A DNA stretch of 64,000 nt from Bradyrhizobium sp. sBnM-33 (GCF_032917945.1 NZ_CP136624.1:8541001-8605000), one strand, 5' to 3'. Counted from the stretch's first letter, positions 50,211-60,528 are shown. Numbers and translations are program-made. Notes: generated by a model from the sequence alone, not told the origin.

Positions 50211-50372
50211 ACCCCTCTCCCCAGCCCTCCCCCGCAAGGGGGGAGGGAGCCCATCCGACGGTGCCCCTCTCACGAACGCTCGCGATCTTCAGCACTCGTG
50301 ACGCGCAGGAGTGAGGTGAGCAGGCTGATCAGGCTCCCTCCCCCCTTGCGGGGGAGGGTTGGGGAGAGGGGT
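50211..50372. repeat. Inverted pair of a CT-rich dispersed element
   Basis: Arm one (50211-50251) starts ACCCCTCTCCCCAGCCCTCC and ends GGGGAGGGAGCC; arm two (50332-50372) is its reverse complement with one mismatch in 41 bases. About 80 bases separate them. Each arm also contains an inner palindrome (CCCCCGCAAGGGGGG). It lies upstream of ndvA and could form a long cruciform or act as terminator for the gene at 49098. Confidence 0.75.
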
Positions 50373-50473
50373 GCCGCTTGCTCAACTGCCTGAGAGTTCG
50401 CCCAGCTCACTAGTCGTCCCAAGCAATCCCTGCTTACAATGGGCGACTGAATCGTCTCGCGAGTCCTCACCTG

Positions 50474-52252
50474 ATGTCCATGCTGCGCCTTTACACCCGC
50501 GTCCTCGAGCTGCTCGGCAAGGAGGCGCGGCTGGGCTGGATTCTTGCCGTCGCCAATCTACTGCTGGCCGGCGCACAATTCGCCGAGCCGGTGCTGTTCG
50601 GCAAGATCGTCGACGTCCTCTCCGGCAAGCCGCAGACCGGGCCGCTGGCCACGAACTCGGCCTGGTCGCTGCTGGCGGCCTGGGTCGTGTTCGGGCTCTT
50701 CACCATCGCATGCAGCGCCGCCGTCGCGCTCCATGCCGACAAGCTGGCGCACCGCCAGCGCCAGGCGGTGCTGACGGATTATTTCGAGCACATCATGCAA
50801 CTGCCGCTGACCTTCCACACCGGCACCCATTCCGGCCGGTTGATGAAGGTGATGCTGAACGGCACCGACGCGCTGTGGCGGCTCTGGGTCGCATTCTTCC
50901 GCGAGCATTTTGCGGCGATCCTGTCGCTGGTCGTGCTGCTGCCGCTCGCGCTCTACATCAACTGGCGGCTGGCGATCCTGCTGTTCGCGCTGTGCGTGGT
51001 GTTTACGGTGCTGACCACGCTCGTCGTACGCAAGACCTACGGCATGCAGACCGAGGTCGAGGCGCAATACAGCGATCTCTCGGCGCGCGCGTCCGATGCG
51101 CTCGGCAACGTCGCCCTGGTGCAAAGCTTCGTGCGGATCGATGCAGAGGTTCAGGGCATGCGCTTCGTCGCGGACAAGCTACTCGCCGCGCAGATGCCGG
51201 TGCTGGGCTGGTGGGCGCTGGTCACCGTCATCACCCGTGCTTCCACCACCATCACAGTGCTCGCGATCTTTACCGTCGGCATCTACCTGCACGCGCAGGG
51301 ACAGACGACGGTCGGCGAGATCGTGATGTTCGTGAGTTTTGCGACCATGCTGATCCAGAAGCTGGAACAGGTGGTGAGCTTCATCAACAGCGTGTTCATG
51401 GAGGCGCCGAGGCTGCAGGAATTCTTCGACGTACTGGATGCTGTACCCGCGGTGCGCGACCGGCCCGGAGCGGTCGATACCGGACGGCTTTCCGGCCTCG
51501 TCGAATTCCACGACGTTTCGTTTTCCTATGACGGCAAACGGCCCGCGGTCGAAGACGTTTCGTTCACCGCCCTGCCCGGCCAGACCATCGCCCTGGTCGG
51601 CCCGACCGGCGCCGGCAAGTCGACGGCGATTGCGCTGTTGCACCGCGCCTTCGATCCGCAGTCCGGCATCATCAAGATTGACGGCATGGATATCCGCGCG
51701 TTGAAGCTGACGGCGCTGCGGCGGAACATCGGCGTGGTGTTTCAGGAGGCACTGCTGTTCAACCGCTCGATCGCCGACAATCTGCGCGTCGGCAAGCCGG
51801 ACGCGACCGACGAGGAAATGCGGATCGCCGCAAGCCGCGCGCAGGCGCTGGAATTCATCGAGCGCAGCGAGAAGAAATTCGAGACCCATGCCGGCGAGCG
51901 CGGCCGAATGCTATCCGGCGGTGAGCGGCAGCGCCTGTCGATCGCCCGCGCACTGTTGAAAGACCCGCCGATCCTGATTCTCGACGAAGCGACCAGCGCA
52001 CTCGACGCCGTCACCGAGGCCAAGGTCAATGCCGCGCTCGACGAGGTGATGAAGGGCCGCACCACCTTTGTGATCGCGCACCGGCTTTCGACCATTCGCA
52101 ACGCGACCCGCATCCTGATGTTCGATAATGGGCGGGTGATCGAAAGTGGAACTTTCGATGAACTGGTGGCCATGGGCGGTCGCTTCGCGGAACTCGCCAA
52201 GGCCCAGTTCATGGTGCAGGAGAATGCTCGGGCCGGCATCAAGGTCAAATAG
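50474..52252 (+). CDS. ndvA: Cyclic beta-1,2-glucan export ABC transporter (NdvA-like)
   Basis: A 592-residue half-exporter. Six membrane segments occupy residues about 20-305 ([24 protein letters not shown]-type segments around 60, 135 and 155, and [20 protein letters not shown]). The ATPase domain has Walker [16 protein letters not shown] at about 375, signature [16 protein letters not shown] and Walker [15 protein letters not shown]. NdvA exports cyclic glucan to the periplasm and is needed for nodule invasion and osmoadaptation in rhizobia. The starts [20 protein letters not shown] and KPQTG segment fit NdvA. A homodimer is expected. Other multidrug half-exporters share the fold. Confidence 0.85.
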   Translation: MSMLRLYTRVLELLGKEARLGWILAVANLLLAGAQFAEPVLFGKIVDVLSGKPQTGPLATNSAWSLLAAWVVFGLFTIACSAAVALHADKLAHRQRQAVLTDYFEHIMQLPLTFHTGTHSGRLMKVMLNGTDALWRLWVAFFREHFAAILSLVVLLPLALYINWRLAILLFALCVVFTVLTTLVVRKTYGMQTEVEAQYSDLSARASDALGNVALVQSFVRIDAEVQGMRFVADKLLAAQMPVLGWWALVTVITRASTTITVLAIFTVGIYLHAQGQTTVGEIVMFVSFATMLIQKLEQVVSFINSVFMEAPRLQEFFDVLDAVPAVRDRPGAVDTGRLSGLVEFHDVSFSYDGKRPAVEDVSFTALPGQTIALVGPTGAGKSTAIALLHRAFDPQSGIIKIDGMDIRALKLTALRRNIGVVFQEALLFNRSIADNLRVGKPDATDEEMRIAASRAQALEFIERSEKKFETHAGERGRMLSGGERQRLSIARALLKDPPILILDEATSALDAVTEAKVNAALDEVMKGRTTFVIAHRLSTIRNATRILMFDNGRVIESGTFDELVAMGGRFAELAKAQFMVQENARAGIKVK

Positions 52253-52462
52253 GCCGGCAAGCGTCTGCTACGGTTCAACTATCGCCGAAATTGCGCCTAT
52301 TTCGTCCACGATTAAATCGCCGGGCCTCTGTTCTGGATCGCCAAGCCGGTATAGGTTTGCGACCTGCCGCAATGCGACGGCGCCGGACACGCTTGAAACC
52401 CGAACGATAGATCGAGAGGACCTCCTTTTCGAAGGCGGGTCTCAAAGGACCGGAACGGAAAA

Positions 52463-53908
52463 GTGCATTTTCTTCGCCCGTTGCTTCGCGCTTCCTCACT
52501 GAACCTGATTTTCCTGGCGACGGCGCTTGCCGTCATGACGCCGCGCGCCGTGCACGCCGAAGCGCTGCTGGTCGTCGAAGCCGATACCGGCAAGGTGCTG
52601 CAGGCCGAGAATGCCACCATGCCGTGGTATCCCGCTTCGGTGACCAAGATAATGACCGCCTACGTCACGCTGAAGGCGGTCAAGGAAGGCCGTCTCTCGC
52701 TCGATACGTTATTGACGGTGTCGCCGGTTGCCGCCTCGCAGTCGCCGTCCAAGATGGGTTTTCCTCCGGGCACCCAGGTCACTGTCGATAACGCGCTCAA
52801 GATGATGATGGTGAAGTCGGCCAATGACATGGCCGTGGTGCTCGCCGAAGGAGTCGGCGGATCGGTCGACAGTTTCTCGGCAATGATGAATCAGACCGCG
52901 TTAAGGCTCGGCATGACGCAGACGAGCTACGTCAATCCGAACGGCCTGCCGGCAGACGGACAGGTCACCTCGGCGCGCGATCTTGCGATGCTGGCGCGCG
53001 CCGTTATCCGCGACCTGCCCGAATATGAATATTTCATGCAGATCCCTTCGATCCGCTACGGCCGCAGGGTGACGCAGAACTTCAACAAGCTGATAGGGCG
53101 CTATCCCGGCGCCGACGGTTTCAAGACCGGCTTCATCTGCGCTTCCGGCTACAATCTGGTCGCGTCCGCTACGCGCAACGGCAAGCGGCTGATCGCCGTC
53201 GTGCTCGGCGCATCCTCAGGCCAGGCGCGCGCGGTTCGGGCCGCGCAGTTGCTGGAGCGCGGCTTCGGCAACGGACTGGGCTGGCTAAAGCCTTCGCTCG
53301 GCACCGTCGACAATCTGGTTCCGGTCGATGCGACGCCGCCGAACCTGCGCGACGAGATGTGCAACGGCAAGCGCAAGCGGCCGGCCACCGATGAGGACCC
53401 GGACATTGTCGCCAGCAACGGCAACACTTCGACTGGCGAGAGTGCGGTGAACTTCTTCACGGCGGGGCTGCAGCACCATCCGGTCAAACCTGCGGATCTG
53501 CTGGCGGCCGCGGCAGAGCCGTCCGAGCCCGTTCCGGTCTATACCGGTCCAACCAAGACCGGCCCCGCATTGATCGCCGCCGTTGCGGCGGAGGCCGAAA
53601 AGCAGGCTTCGGCAAAGCGCGGCAAGAAGTCGAAGATTGCCGCGAAGAAGCCCGACGACGCAGCAGCGCCCAAGGCTGAAGCCAACGCAAAGCCGGCAGC
53701 CAAACCTGCTGCCATCAGGCATGCAAACGCCAAACCGGATGCTGCCGCAAGGCCGGCCGCCGCGGCTGAGAAAAAGCCGGCCGCCAAACCCGCAGCCGCC
53801 CAGCCCGCAGCCGCCAAGCCCGCGGCCGTCGGAGACAAGCCCGCGCCAAAACCGGCCAAGCCGAAGGCCGCCGCTAAACCCAAAGGCGAAAACAGGCCGG
53901 CTGGTTAA
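52463..53908 (+). CDS. D-alanyl-D-alanine carboxypeptidase (PBP5/6 family) with Lys/Ala/Pro-rich tail
   Basis: A 481-residue periplasmic enzyme that trims the last D-Ala of peptidoglycan stem peptides. Signal segment is SLNLIFLATALAVMTPRA. The catalytic triad motifs are intact: SVTK with Ser59 and Lys62, SAN at 119-121, and KTG at 221-223. The C-terminal 130 residues are low complexity (KPAAKPAAIRHANAKPD, AAKPAAAQPAAAKPAAVG), which replaces the membrane anchor of E. coli PBP5 and may tether it by charge. Start is GTG at 52463 with GGAACGGAAAA upstream. It is also called DacF/DacC in related species. Confidence 0.88.
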   Translation: MHFLRPLLRASSLNLIFLATALAVMTPRAVHAEALLVVEADTGKVLQAENATMPWYPASVTKIMTAYVTLKAVKEGRLSLDTLLTVSPVAASQSPSKMGFPPGTQVTVDNALKMMMVKSANDMAVVLAEGVGGSVDSFSAMMNQTALRLGMTQTSYVNPNGLPADGQVTSARDLAMLARAVIRDLPEYEYFMQIPSIRYGRRVTQNFNKLIGRYPGADGFKTGFICASGYNLVASATRNGKRLIAVVLGASSGQARAVRAAQLLERGFGNGLGWLKPSLGTVDNLVPVDATPPNLRDEMCNGKRKRPATDEDPDIVASNGNTSTGESAVNFFTAGLQHHPVKPADLLAAAAEPSEPVPVYTGPTKTGPALIAAVAAEAEKQASAKRGKKSKIAAKKPDDAAAPKAEANAKPAAKPAAIRHANAKPDAAARPAAAAEKKPAAKPAAAQPAAAKPAAVGDKPAPKPAKPKAAAKPKGENRPAG

Positions 53909-54084
53909 CGGGCCGCGCAGCGGCGTAATTAGGCAGTTTTCCTGCCATTCGGCCGAACGATTCCAGATCGGCGAAATGGTCGATAGCGCGCAGCCGCTTG
54001 CCATCGGCGGCGGCATTCACAATACTGCCGAAAACAAGGCGTGCCCGGCCGAGAGACAGGGAAAATAACCAGAGGGGAAATACC

Positions 54085-55767
54085 ATGGAGCGGATCTGGC
54101 TCAAGCAATATCCGGCCGGCGTGCCAGCCGATATCGACGTCACCCAGTACTCATCGCTGGTCGAGCTATTGGAAGAAAGCTTCAAGAAGTTCGCCGATCG
54201 CAAGGCGTTCATCTGCATGGACAAGTCGATCAGCTACCGCGACATGGACGAGATGTCGGCCGCGCTCGGCGCCTATCTGCAGAGCAAGGGCCTGCAAAAG
54301 GGCGCCCGCGTCGCGCTGATGATGCCGAACGTGCTGCAATACCCGGTCTCGACCGCCGCCGTGCTGCGCGCGGGATATGCCGTGGTGAATGTCAATCCGC
54401 TCTACACGCCGCGCGAGCTTGAGCATCAGCTCAAGGATTCCGGTGCGGAAGCGATCATCGTGCTGGAGAATTTTGCCACGACCGTACAGCAGGTGATCGC
54501 GAGGACTTCGGTCAAGCACGTCATCGTCGGTAGCATGGGCGACCTGCTCGGCTTCAAAGGCGTGATCGTCAACCTCGTCGTACGCAAGGTGAAGAAAATG
54601 GTGCCGGCCTGGTCGCTTCCAGGCTCCGTCTCGTTCAATGAGGCGCTCGCCGCCGGCCGCAGCATGAAGCTCAACAAGCCGCAGCTGACGCGTGATGACG
54701 TCGCCTTCCTGCAATATACCGGCGGCACCACCGGCGTTTCCAAGGGCGCGACGCTGCTGCACAAGAACATTCTCGCCAACGTGCTGCAGAACGACGCCTG
54801 GCTGCAGCCGGCGCTGAAGAAGCCGCCGCATGTCGACCAGCTCTTCATCGTCTGCGCGCTGCCGCTCTATCACATCTTCGCACTGACGGCGTGCTTCCTG
54901 ATGGCGGTGCGGGCCGGCGGCGTCAACCTCCTGATCCCGAATCCGCGCGACATACCGGGCTTTATCAAGGAGCTGCAGAAGTACCAGGTCAACAGCTTCC
55001 CGGCGGTCAACACGCTCTACAATGCCCTGCTCAACGCACCCGGCTTCGACAAGGTCGACTTCTCCAAGCTGAAGACCTCCTTCGGCGGCGGCATGGCGAC
55101 GCAAAAGGCCGTGGCCGAGAAATGGCTGAAGGTCACCGGCTGCGCGCTGTCGGAAGGCTATGGCCTGTCCGAGACCTCGCCGGTGCTGACCTGCAACCCC
55201 GCCGACACCGACCAGTTCTCCGGCTCGATCGGCATTCCCGTGCCGTCGACCTACATCTCGATCCGCGACGACGACGGCAAGGAGGTGCCGCTCGGCCAGC
55301 CCGGCGAGATCTGCGCCAAGGGACCGCAGGTGATGGCCGGCTACTGGAACCGGCCGGAAGAGACCGCGGCCGTGATGACGGCCGACGGCTTCTTCCGCAC
55401 CGGCGACATCGGCGTCATGGACGAACGCGGCTACACCAAGATCGTCGATCGCAAGAAGGACATGATCCTGGTCTCGGGCTTCAACGTCTATCCGAACGAG
55501 ATCGAGGAAGTGATTGCCGGGCATCCAGGCGTGCTCGAATGCGCTGTGATCGGCGTCGCCGATTCGAAATCGGGCGAGGCGGTGAAGGCTTTCATCGTCA
55601 AGAAGGACCCGAACCTTACCGCCGACGACGTCATCAAGTTCTGCACGACGCAGCTCACCGCCTACAAGGTCCCCAAGCAGATCGAGTTCAGGACCGATCT
55701 GCCCAAGACCAATGTCGGCAAGATCCTGCGCCGCGAACTGCGCGACGAGAAGAAGGCCGCGGCGTAA
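54085..55767 (+). CDS. fadD: Long-chain fatty-acid-CoA ligase
   Basis: A 560-residue ANL enzyme. P-loop is FLQYTGGTTGVSKGATLLH (about residues 210-228), A5 motif EGYGLSETSPVLTCNP, hinge FFRTGDIGVMDERGYTKIVD, and catalytic Lys in KTNVGKILRRELRD. The N-terminus WLKQYPAGVPADID is typical of FadD. It activates long-chain fatty acids with ATP and CoA for beta-oxidation or lipid synthesis. The ATG at 54085 follows AGAGGGG. The DUF924 gene starts 22 bases after the stop. Confidence 0.9.
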   Translation: MERIWLKQYPAGVPADIDVTQYSSLVELLEESFKKFADRKAFICMDKSISYRDMDEMSAALGAYLQSKGLQKGARVALMMPNVLQYPVSTAAVLRAGYAVVNVNPLYTPRELEHQLKDSGAEAIIVLENFATTVQQVIARTSVKHVIVGSMGDLLGFKGVIVNLVVRKVKKMVPAWSLPGSVSFNEALAAGRSMKLNKPQLTRDDVAFLQYTGGTTGVSKGATLLHKNILANVLQNDAWLQPALKKPPHVDQLFIVCALPLYHIFALTACFLMAVRAGGVNLLIPNPRDIPGFIKELQKYQVNSFPAVNTLYNALLNAPGFDKVDFSKLKTSFGGGMATQKAVAEKWLKVTGCALSEGYGLSETSPVLTCNPADTDQFSGSIGIPVPSTYISIRDDDGKEVPLGQPGEICAKGPQVMAGYWNRPEETAAVMTADGFFRTGDIGVMDERGYTKIVDRKKDMILVSGFNVYPNEIEEVIAGHPGVLECAVIGVADSKSGEAVKAFIVKKDPNLTADDVIKFCTTQLTAYKVPKQIEFRTDLPKTNVGKILRRELRDEKKAAA

Positions 55768-55789
55768 GGGCGCACGCGGACCTCCCGAG

Positions 55790-56341
55790 ATGACCGAGAC
55801 TGACGTCGCGCCAGCCGACATTCTGGCCTTCTGGCGCGACGCCGGCCCTGATCGCTGGTACACGCGCGACGACGCTTTCGATGCGGAGGTGCGCCGGCGC
55901 TTTCTCGGCCTTTGGCAGAGAGCGGCGGCCGGCGAATTATCGTCGTGGGAAACGAGCGATGACGGCGCGCTGGCGCTTGTCATCGTGCTCGACCAGTTTC
56001 CCCGCAACATGTTCCGCGGCGACGCCAGGACTTACGCCAGCGATGCACTGGCGCGCGAAATAGCACACCGCGCCGTCGACCGCGGCGTCGACGTGCGGAT
56101 CGATCCCGCTTTACGCCAATTCCTCTATCTGCCTTTCATGCATTCGGAGCACCTTGGCGACCAGTTGCGCTGCATAGAGTTGTCACGCGCGGCCGGTCAC
56201 ACTGAAAGCCTGAAATGGGCCGAACACCACGCCGATATCATTCGGCGCTTCGGCCGCTTTCCCCACCGCAACCAGATTTTGGGCCGCGCCACCACGCCCG
56301 AGGAGCAGGCATTCCTCGATGAAGGTGGCTTTTCGCCGTGA
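55790..56341 (+). CDS. DUF924 family protein
   Basis: A 183-residue soluble protein. Diagnostic segments are ILAFWRDAGPDRWYTRDDAF, then ALVIVLDQFPRNMFRGDART and FLYLPFMHSEHLGDQLRCIE, as well as HADIIRRFGRFPHRNQILGR. The fold is helical (TPR-like). No biochemical role is known. It lies 22 bases after fadD and is probably cotranscribed with it. The ATG at 55790 follows a weak GAGG-less leader but marks the start of the conserved sequence. Confidence 0.83.
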   Translation: MTETDVAPADILAFWRDAGPDRWYTRDDAFDAEVRRRFLGLWQRAAAGELSSWETSDDGALALVIVLDQFPRNMFRGDARTYASDALAREIAHRAVDRGVDVRIDPALRQFLYLPFMHSEHLGDQLRCIELSRAAGHTESLKWAEHHADIIRRFGRFPHRNQILGRATTPEEQAFLDEGGFSP

Positions 56342-56449
56342 TGACGCAAGCGTGAACGGTCTCGACCGTTGCCGTTTCGAGGCTGACGAATATTGTGCCG
56401 GCTGCCTGCCCGGTCTAAGAAACACCCGCTCATTGAGGGAGAATTGACG

Positions 56450-56935
56450 ATGACGATCCAAGTTGGCGACAAGCTGCCGGAAGCCAAGTTTCGCGTGATG
56501 ACGGCGGAAGGACCGCAGGTCAAAACCACCGACGACATTTTCAAGGGCAAGAAGGTGGCGCTGTTCGCGGTGCCCGGCGCCTACACCGGCACCTGCCACA
56601 AGATGCACCTGCCGAGCATCTTCCTCAACGCCTACGCCATCAAGGACAAAGGCGTGGACACCATCGCCATCGTCTCCGTCAACGACGCCTTCGTCATGAA
56701 CGCATGGAAGCGCGACACCGACCAGCGCGACGAGGCCGTATTCCTCGCCGACGGCAACGCCGACTTCACCAAGGCGATCGGCATGGAGCTCGACGCCTCC
56801 GGCAATGGTCTCGGCATCCGCTCCAAGCGGTATTCGATGCTGGTGGAAGACGGCGTGGTGAAGAAGTTGAACCTCGAGCCGGCGCCGGGCAAGGTCGAGG
56901 TGTCGGGCGGCGATACGCTGCTGGGGCAGTTGTGA
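56450..56935 (+). CDS. Peroxiredoxin, Prx5/AhpE-like (1-Cys type)
   Basis: A 161-residue thiol peroxidase. The peroxidatic Cys49 lies in VPGAYTGTCHKMHLP, with the PGAYTGTC form typical of Prx5, followed by AYAIKDKGVDTIAIVSVND. Further conserved are NADFTKAIGMELDAS and the Arg in GIRSKRYSMLVEDG. No second Cys is in the resolving position, so it is probably a 1-Cys enzyme that uses glutathione or glutaredoxin. The ATG at 56450 follows GAGGGAG. It is preceded by a 108-base gap after the DUF924 gene. Confidence 0.9.
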   Translation: MTIQVGDKLPEAKFRVMTAEGPQVKTTDDIFKGKKVALFAVPGAYTGTCHKMHLPSIFLNAYAIKDKGVDTIAIVSVNDAFVMNAWKRDTDQRDEAVFLADGNADFTKAIGMELDASGNGLGIRSKRYSMLVEDGVVKKLNLEPAPGKVEVSGGDTLLGQL

Positions 56936-56943
56936 GCTGATTC

Positions 56944-57026
56944 GTCATTGCGAGAAGCGATAGCGACGAAGCAATCCATTGCGGCGCTTGCGGCACCATG
57001 GATTGCTTCGCTTCGCTCGCAATGAC
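56944..57026. repeat. Palindromic repeat GTCATTGCGAG type
   Basis: Starts GTCATTGCGAGAAGCG and ends CGCTTCGCTCGCAATGAC, with further inverted matches GAAGCAATCCAT/ATGGATTGCTTC inside. About 83 bases, forming one long hairpin. Similar elements are widespread in Bradyrhizobium. It follows the peroxiredoxin gene and may end its transcript. Confidence 0.75.
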
Positions 57027-57036
57027 GGCCTTTTTC

Positions 57037-57158
57037 CCTTCTCCCCTTGTGGGAGAAGGTGGCGGACGCAGTCCGCCGGATGAGGGGTTCTATCCGCGGA
57101 CGCAAACGCTTCAGACGAGAACACATATCCGCGGTCTCGAATGAGCTTCGCTCATTCG
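57037..57158. repeat. Dispersed element with TCTCCC/GGGAGA and GCGGAC blocks
   Basis: Contains CTTCTCCCCTTGTGGGAGAA, GGCGGACGCAGTCCGCCGGA and TGAGGGGTT, and further inverted pairs CGAATGAGCTTCGCTCATTC. A related copy in opposite order lies at 61164-61308. It ends just before the rnhA stop. Confidence 0.65.
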
Positions 57159-57160
57159 AG

Positions 57161-57625
57161 CTACTTCCCCACTCTCTCCTGCAACCTCGCCATCGCCACG
57201 CCCTCGCGCGCCAATTGATCGGCGCGCTCGTTTTCGGCGTGGCCGGCGTGGCCCCTGATCCAGTGCCAGCGCACCTGGTGCGGTTTCAGTGCGGTGTCGA
57301 GGCGCTGCCACAGATCGACGTTCTTGACCGGCTTCTTGTCCGCCGTGCGCCAGCCGTTCCGCTTCCAGCCATGGATCCAGCCGCTGATGCCCTGGCGGAC
57401 ATACTGGCTATCGGTGGTGAGATCGACCACGCACGGCTTTTTCAGCGCTTCCAGCGCCGAGATCGCCGCCATCAGCTCCATGCGGTTGTTGGTGGTGTGC
57501 GGCTCGCCGCCCTTCAATTCCTTTTCTTTGTCGCCGAACCTCAGGATCGCGCCCCATCCGCCGGGGCCGGGATTGCCCGAGCAGGCGCCATCGGTAAAAA
57601 CCGTCACGTGAGGCAGTTCACTCAA
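57161..57625 (-). CDS. rnhA: Ribonuclease HI
   Basis: A 154-residue enzyme that cuts RNA in RNA-DNA hybrids. The four catalytic acids are intact: Asp12 in [12 protein letters not shown], Glu51 in [10 protein letters not shown], Asp73 in [10 protein letters not shown], and Asp137 in [10 protein letters not shown]; His130 is in RGHAGHAEN. Its start overlaps the thrB stop by four bases, so it is the last gene of the ispH-thrB-rnhA operon. Confidence 0.95.
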   Translation of the reverse strand: MSELPHVTVFTDGACSGNPGPGGWGAILRFGDKEKELKGGEPHTTNNRMELMAAISALEALKKPCVVDLTTDSQYVRQGISGWIHGWKRNGWRTADKKPVKNVDLWQRLDTALKPHQVRWHWIRGHAGHAENERADQLAREGVAMARLQERVGK

Positions 57626-58602
57626 GCAACAAATCCGGGCTGGGTCAGGCCGTAATCGCGCACGCTGGAAACGCTCTGGTGGAAGCGCAGCTTGCGGACA
57701 TATTCGAGCGGGTCTTTCGGCTTCACCAGCGCGCCCGGCGGCACGTTGAGAAAATCGACCAGCCGCGTCAGCAGGAAGCGCAGCGAAGAGCCGCGCGCCA
57801 GCAGCGGCAGTGCCTCCTGCTCGGTATCAGATAATTGCCGCTCGCGGCCATAGGCGTTGAGCAGCGCGCGCGCTTTGGTGACGTTAAAGGAATGATCCTG
57901 CTCGAAGCACCACGCGTTCAGGCAGATCGCGATGTCGTAGGCCAGGATGTCGTTACAGGAGAACGGGAAGTCGATCAGGCCCGACAATTTGTCGCCGAGG
58001 AAGAAGACATTATCGGGAAACAGATCGGCGTGGATGACGCCGAGCGGCAGATCTTTCGGCCAGCTTGCCTCGAGGTGGTCGAGCTCGCGCGCGATGAAGT
58101 CCTGCAGGCCGGGCGCGACGCTGTCGGCGCGCGGTGCCGCGAGATCGAACAACGGCCGCCAGCCCTCCACCGACAACGGGTTCTTGCGGAACATCGGGAA
58201 TTCGCGGCCCGCCAGATGCATCTTTGCGAGCGCCTCGCCGACGCCGGTGCAATGCGCGGCGTTGGGCCGCCGCGGCCACATGCCTTCGAGGAAGTTGATG
58301 ACCGCCGCCGGACGCCCGGCCAGTTCGCTATAGACCTCGTCCTTGCGATTGCGGGCAGGTTGCGGGCAACGCACGCCGCGCTCGGCCAGATGCGCCATCA
58401 GCGACAGGAAGTACGGCAAATCGTCCACCGCCACGCGCTTTTCGTAGAGCGTGAGGATGAAGGCGCCTTTGCTGGTATGCAGCAGAAAATTGGAATTCTC
58501 GACGCCTTCGGCGATGCCCTTGTAGGAGAGCAACTCGCCGATTTCGTAGCCCTTGAGGAACTCCGCGAGATCTTCGGCGGCCACGTCGGTGTAAACCGCC
58601 AT
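57622..58602 (-). CDS. thrB: Homoserine kinase (ThrB, APH-type)
   Basis: A 326-residue cytoplasmic kinase of the APH-fold ThrB used in proteobacteria. Seen: [40 protein letters not shown], the Brenner motif [20 protein letters not shown], and [20 protein letters not shown]. It makes O-phosphohomoserine for threonine. The frame is open upstream to 58842, but the ATG at 58602 is five bases after the ispH stop and starts the conserved sequence. It overlaps rnhA. Confidence 0.93.
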   Translation of the reverse strand: MAVYTDVAAEDLAEFLKGYEIGELLSYKGIAEGVENSNFLLHTSKGAFILTLYEKRVAVDDLPYFLSLMAHLAERGVRCPQPARNRKDEVYSELAGRPAAVINFLEGMWPRRPNAAHCTGVGEALAKMHLAGREFPMFRKNPLSVEGWRPLFDLAAPRADSVAPGLQDFIARELDHLEASWPKDLPLGVIHADLFPDNVFFLGDKLSGLIDFPFSCNDILAYDIAICLNAWCFEQDHSFNVTKARALLNAYGRERQLSDTEQEALPLLARGSSLRFLLTRLVDFLNVPPGALVKPKDPLEYVRKLRFHQSVSSVRDYGLTQPGFVA

Positions 58603-58607
58603 CGCGA

Positions 58608-59576
58608 CTACTCGGCGGCAGCTTCGGGCCGCAGCGAACGCGGCAGCGGGAAGAACTCGTTCTCCTCCGCGGCCGACACCGTCTCCACATGCAATTCGAA
58701 GCGCTCGGCGAAGGCGCCCATGATTTCCTCGACGATCACTTCCGGCGCGGACGCGCCCGCCGTGATGCCGAGGCTCTTGATGCCCTCGAAGCGCGACCAG
58801 TCGAGATCCGAGGCGCGCTGCGCCAACACCGAGACCGGGCAACCCTCGCGCTCGGCGACTTCGCGCAGGCGCTGCGAGTTCGACGAATTCGGCGCGCCGA
58901 CCACGATCAGAGCATCGACCACCGGCGCCACCTTCTTCACCGCGAGCTGGCGGTTGGTGGTGGCGTAGCAGATGTCTTCCTTGTGCGGGCCGTTGATGTT
59001 CGGGAAGCGCTCCTTGAGCAGCGCGACGATCTCGGCGGTGTCGTCGATCGACAACGTCGTCTGCGTCACGAAAGCCAGGTTGTTCGGATCCTTCGGCGTG
59101 AACGTCTTGGCGTCATCAGCGGTCTCGATCAGCGTCACCGCGCCCGTCGGCAACTGCCCGAGCGTGCCGACTACCTCGGGGTGGTGCGAATGCCCGATCA
59201 GCAGGATTTCACGACCGCGCTTGAAGTGGATCGCGGCCTCGCGGTGCACCTTGGTAACCAGCGGGCAGGTCGCGTCCAGTGAGAAGAAATTGCGCGCGCG
59301 GGCGTCCGCCGGAACGGATTTGGGAACCCCGTGGGCCGAAAACACCACCGGGGCGTTGGTATTGTCGGGGATCTCGGCGAGTTCCTCGACGAAAATCGCG
59401 CCCTTGGTCTTCAGGCTGTCAACGACGTAGCGGTTATGCACGATCTCGTGCCGGACATAGACGGGGGCGCCATAGATGGCGAGCGCCCGCTCCACGGTAT
59501 CGATGGCCCGCACCACCCCTGCGCAGAAGCCGCGGGGGGAACAAAGCACGATTCTGAGGTCTGGTTTGGCTGGCAT
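58608..59576 (-). CDS. ispH: 4-hydroxy-3-methylbut-2-enyl diphosphate reductase (LytB)
   Basis: A 322-residue [4Fe-4S] enzyme, last step of the MEP isoprenoid pathway. The three cluster cysteines are visible: in [16 protein letters not shown] (Cys18), in [12 protein letters not shown], and in [11 protein letters not shown]. Other conserved elements are [14 protein letters not shown], where His binds substrate, and [10 protein letters not shown]. It is the first gene of the tight operon with thrB and rnhA. No ribosome site conflict was found at the ATG 59576. Confidence 0.95.
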   Translation of the reverse strand: MPAKPDLRIVLCSPRGFCAGVVRAIDTVERALAIYGAPVYVRHEIVHNRYVVDSLKTKGAIFVEELAEIPDNTNAPVVFSAHGVPKSVPADARARNFFSLDATCPLVTKVHREAAIHFKRGREILLIGHSHHPEVVGTLGQLPTGAVTLIETADDAKTFTPKDPNNLAFVTQTTLSIDDTAEIVALLKERFPNINGPHKEDICYATTNRQLAVKKVAPVVDALIVVGAPNSSNSQRLREVAEREGCPVSVLAQRASDLDWSRFEGIKSLGITAGASAPEVIVEEIMGAFAERFELHVETVSAAEENEFFPLPRSLRPEAAAE

Positions 59577-59796
59577 GGGGCGCTATCTCAGGACCGAATC
59601 ACCCCTTGCCGGCGGGCAGGGAACGGCCAATTCGGATAAGGACTTGGGACTGCTTTCGGGCTGTGTCAAGGCACTTTAGCAGACCATTGCGCCAAAGGGG
59701 TTGGAAGGCGTATATAGCGCTCAATTCCCGTCATCAACGATGACCACAGGCTTCGCCTCCTAAAAAGAGGTGGGCGAGGCACAAAGGAGATTTGCC

Positions 59797-60492
59797 ATGA
59801 GCAATGCACCGCTGATGCCCAAGGCGACGGCCGTGTGGCTGGTCGACAATACGGCGCTGACCTTCGACCAGGTGGCCGATTTCACCAAAATGCACCCCCT
59901 TGAGGTCCGCGCCATCGCCGATGGCGACGCCGCCCAGGGGATCAAGGGCATGGACCCGATTTCGACCGGCCAATTGACCCGCGACGAGATCGAAAAGGGC
60001 GAAAAGGACCCGAACTACCGCCTCAAGCTCGGCGAGAGCAAGGTGGTGCTGCCGCCGGCCGCCAAGAAGAAGGGCCCGCGCTATACCCCGGTGTCGCGCC
60101 GTCATGAGCGGCCGAGCGCGATCTTGTGGCTGGTCCGCAACCATCCCGAGCTGAAGGACGCGCAGATCATGCGCCTGGTCGGCACCACCAAGACCACCAT
60201 TGCCAGCGTCCGCGACCGCACCCACTGGAATGCCTCGACGCTGACCCCGATGGACCCGGTGACGCTCGGCCTGTGCTCGCAGATCGAGCTCGATTTCGAG
60301 GTGCAACGCGCGGCGAAGGAAAAGCCGGTGCCCGCGGCCTACGGCGGTGCCACCCTGCTGCCGGCCTCCGAGACCACGAAGAAGGAGCCGGAGTTCGAGC
60401 CAAGCGAGAAGTCGCAGGACGACCTCAACGTCGATGCCGTGTTCGCCAAGCTCAAGAATATCGGCGGCAAGAAGCAGGACCAGGAAGAGTAA
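59797..60492 (+). CDS. trcR: DUF1013 protein, cell-cycle transcriptional regulator TrcR-type
   Basis: A 231-residue cytoplasmic protein. The conserved block runs MSNAPLMPKATAVWLVDNTA, then FTKMHPLEVRAIADGDAAQG, and HERPSAILWLVRNHPELKDA with QIMRLVGTTKTTIASVRDRT, an HTH-like segment. The family DUF1013 occurs only in alphaproteobacteria and includes TrcR, linked to cell-cycle transcription; the assignment is by motif recall. The C-terminus is acidic and Lys-rich. AAAGGAGATTTGCC precedes the ATG. A GANTC site (GAATC 59596) lies in the 220-base upstream gap. A strong terminator follows. Confidence 0.85.
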   Translation: MSNAPLMPKATAVWLVDNTALTFDQVADFTKMHPLEVRAIADGDAAQGIKGMDPISTGQLTRDEIEKGEKDPNYRLKLGESKVVLPPAAKKKGPRYTPVSRRHERPSAILWLVRNHPELKDAQIMRLVGTTKTTIASVRDRTHWNASTLTPMDPVTLGLCSQIELDFEVQRAAKEKPVPAAYGGATLLPASETTKKEPEFEPSEKSQDDLNVDAVFAKLKNIGGKKQDQEE

Positions 60493-60528
60493 GCGCTTCC
60501 GATATTTTTTTCGGTTACGAGATTTCAA

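Noticed and set aside
54166..56010. 614-codon frame antisense to fadD and the DUF924 gene
   Set aside because: Codon pattern and composition (His/Arg/Asp-rich) mirror the sense genes; no motif.
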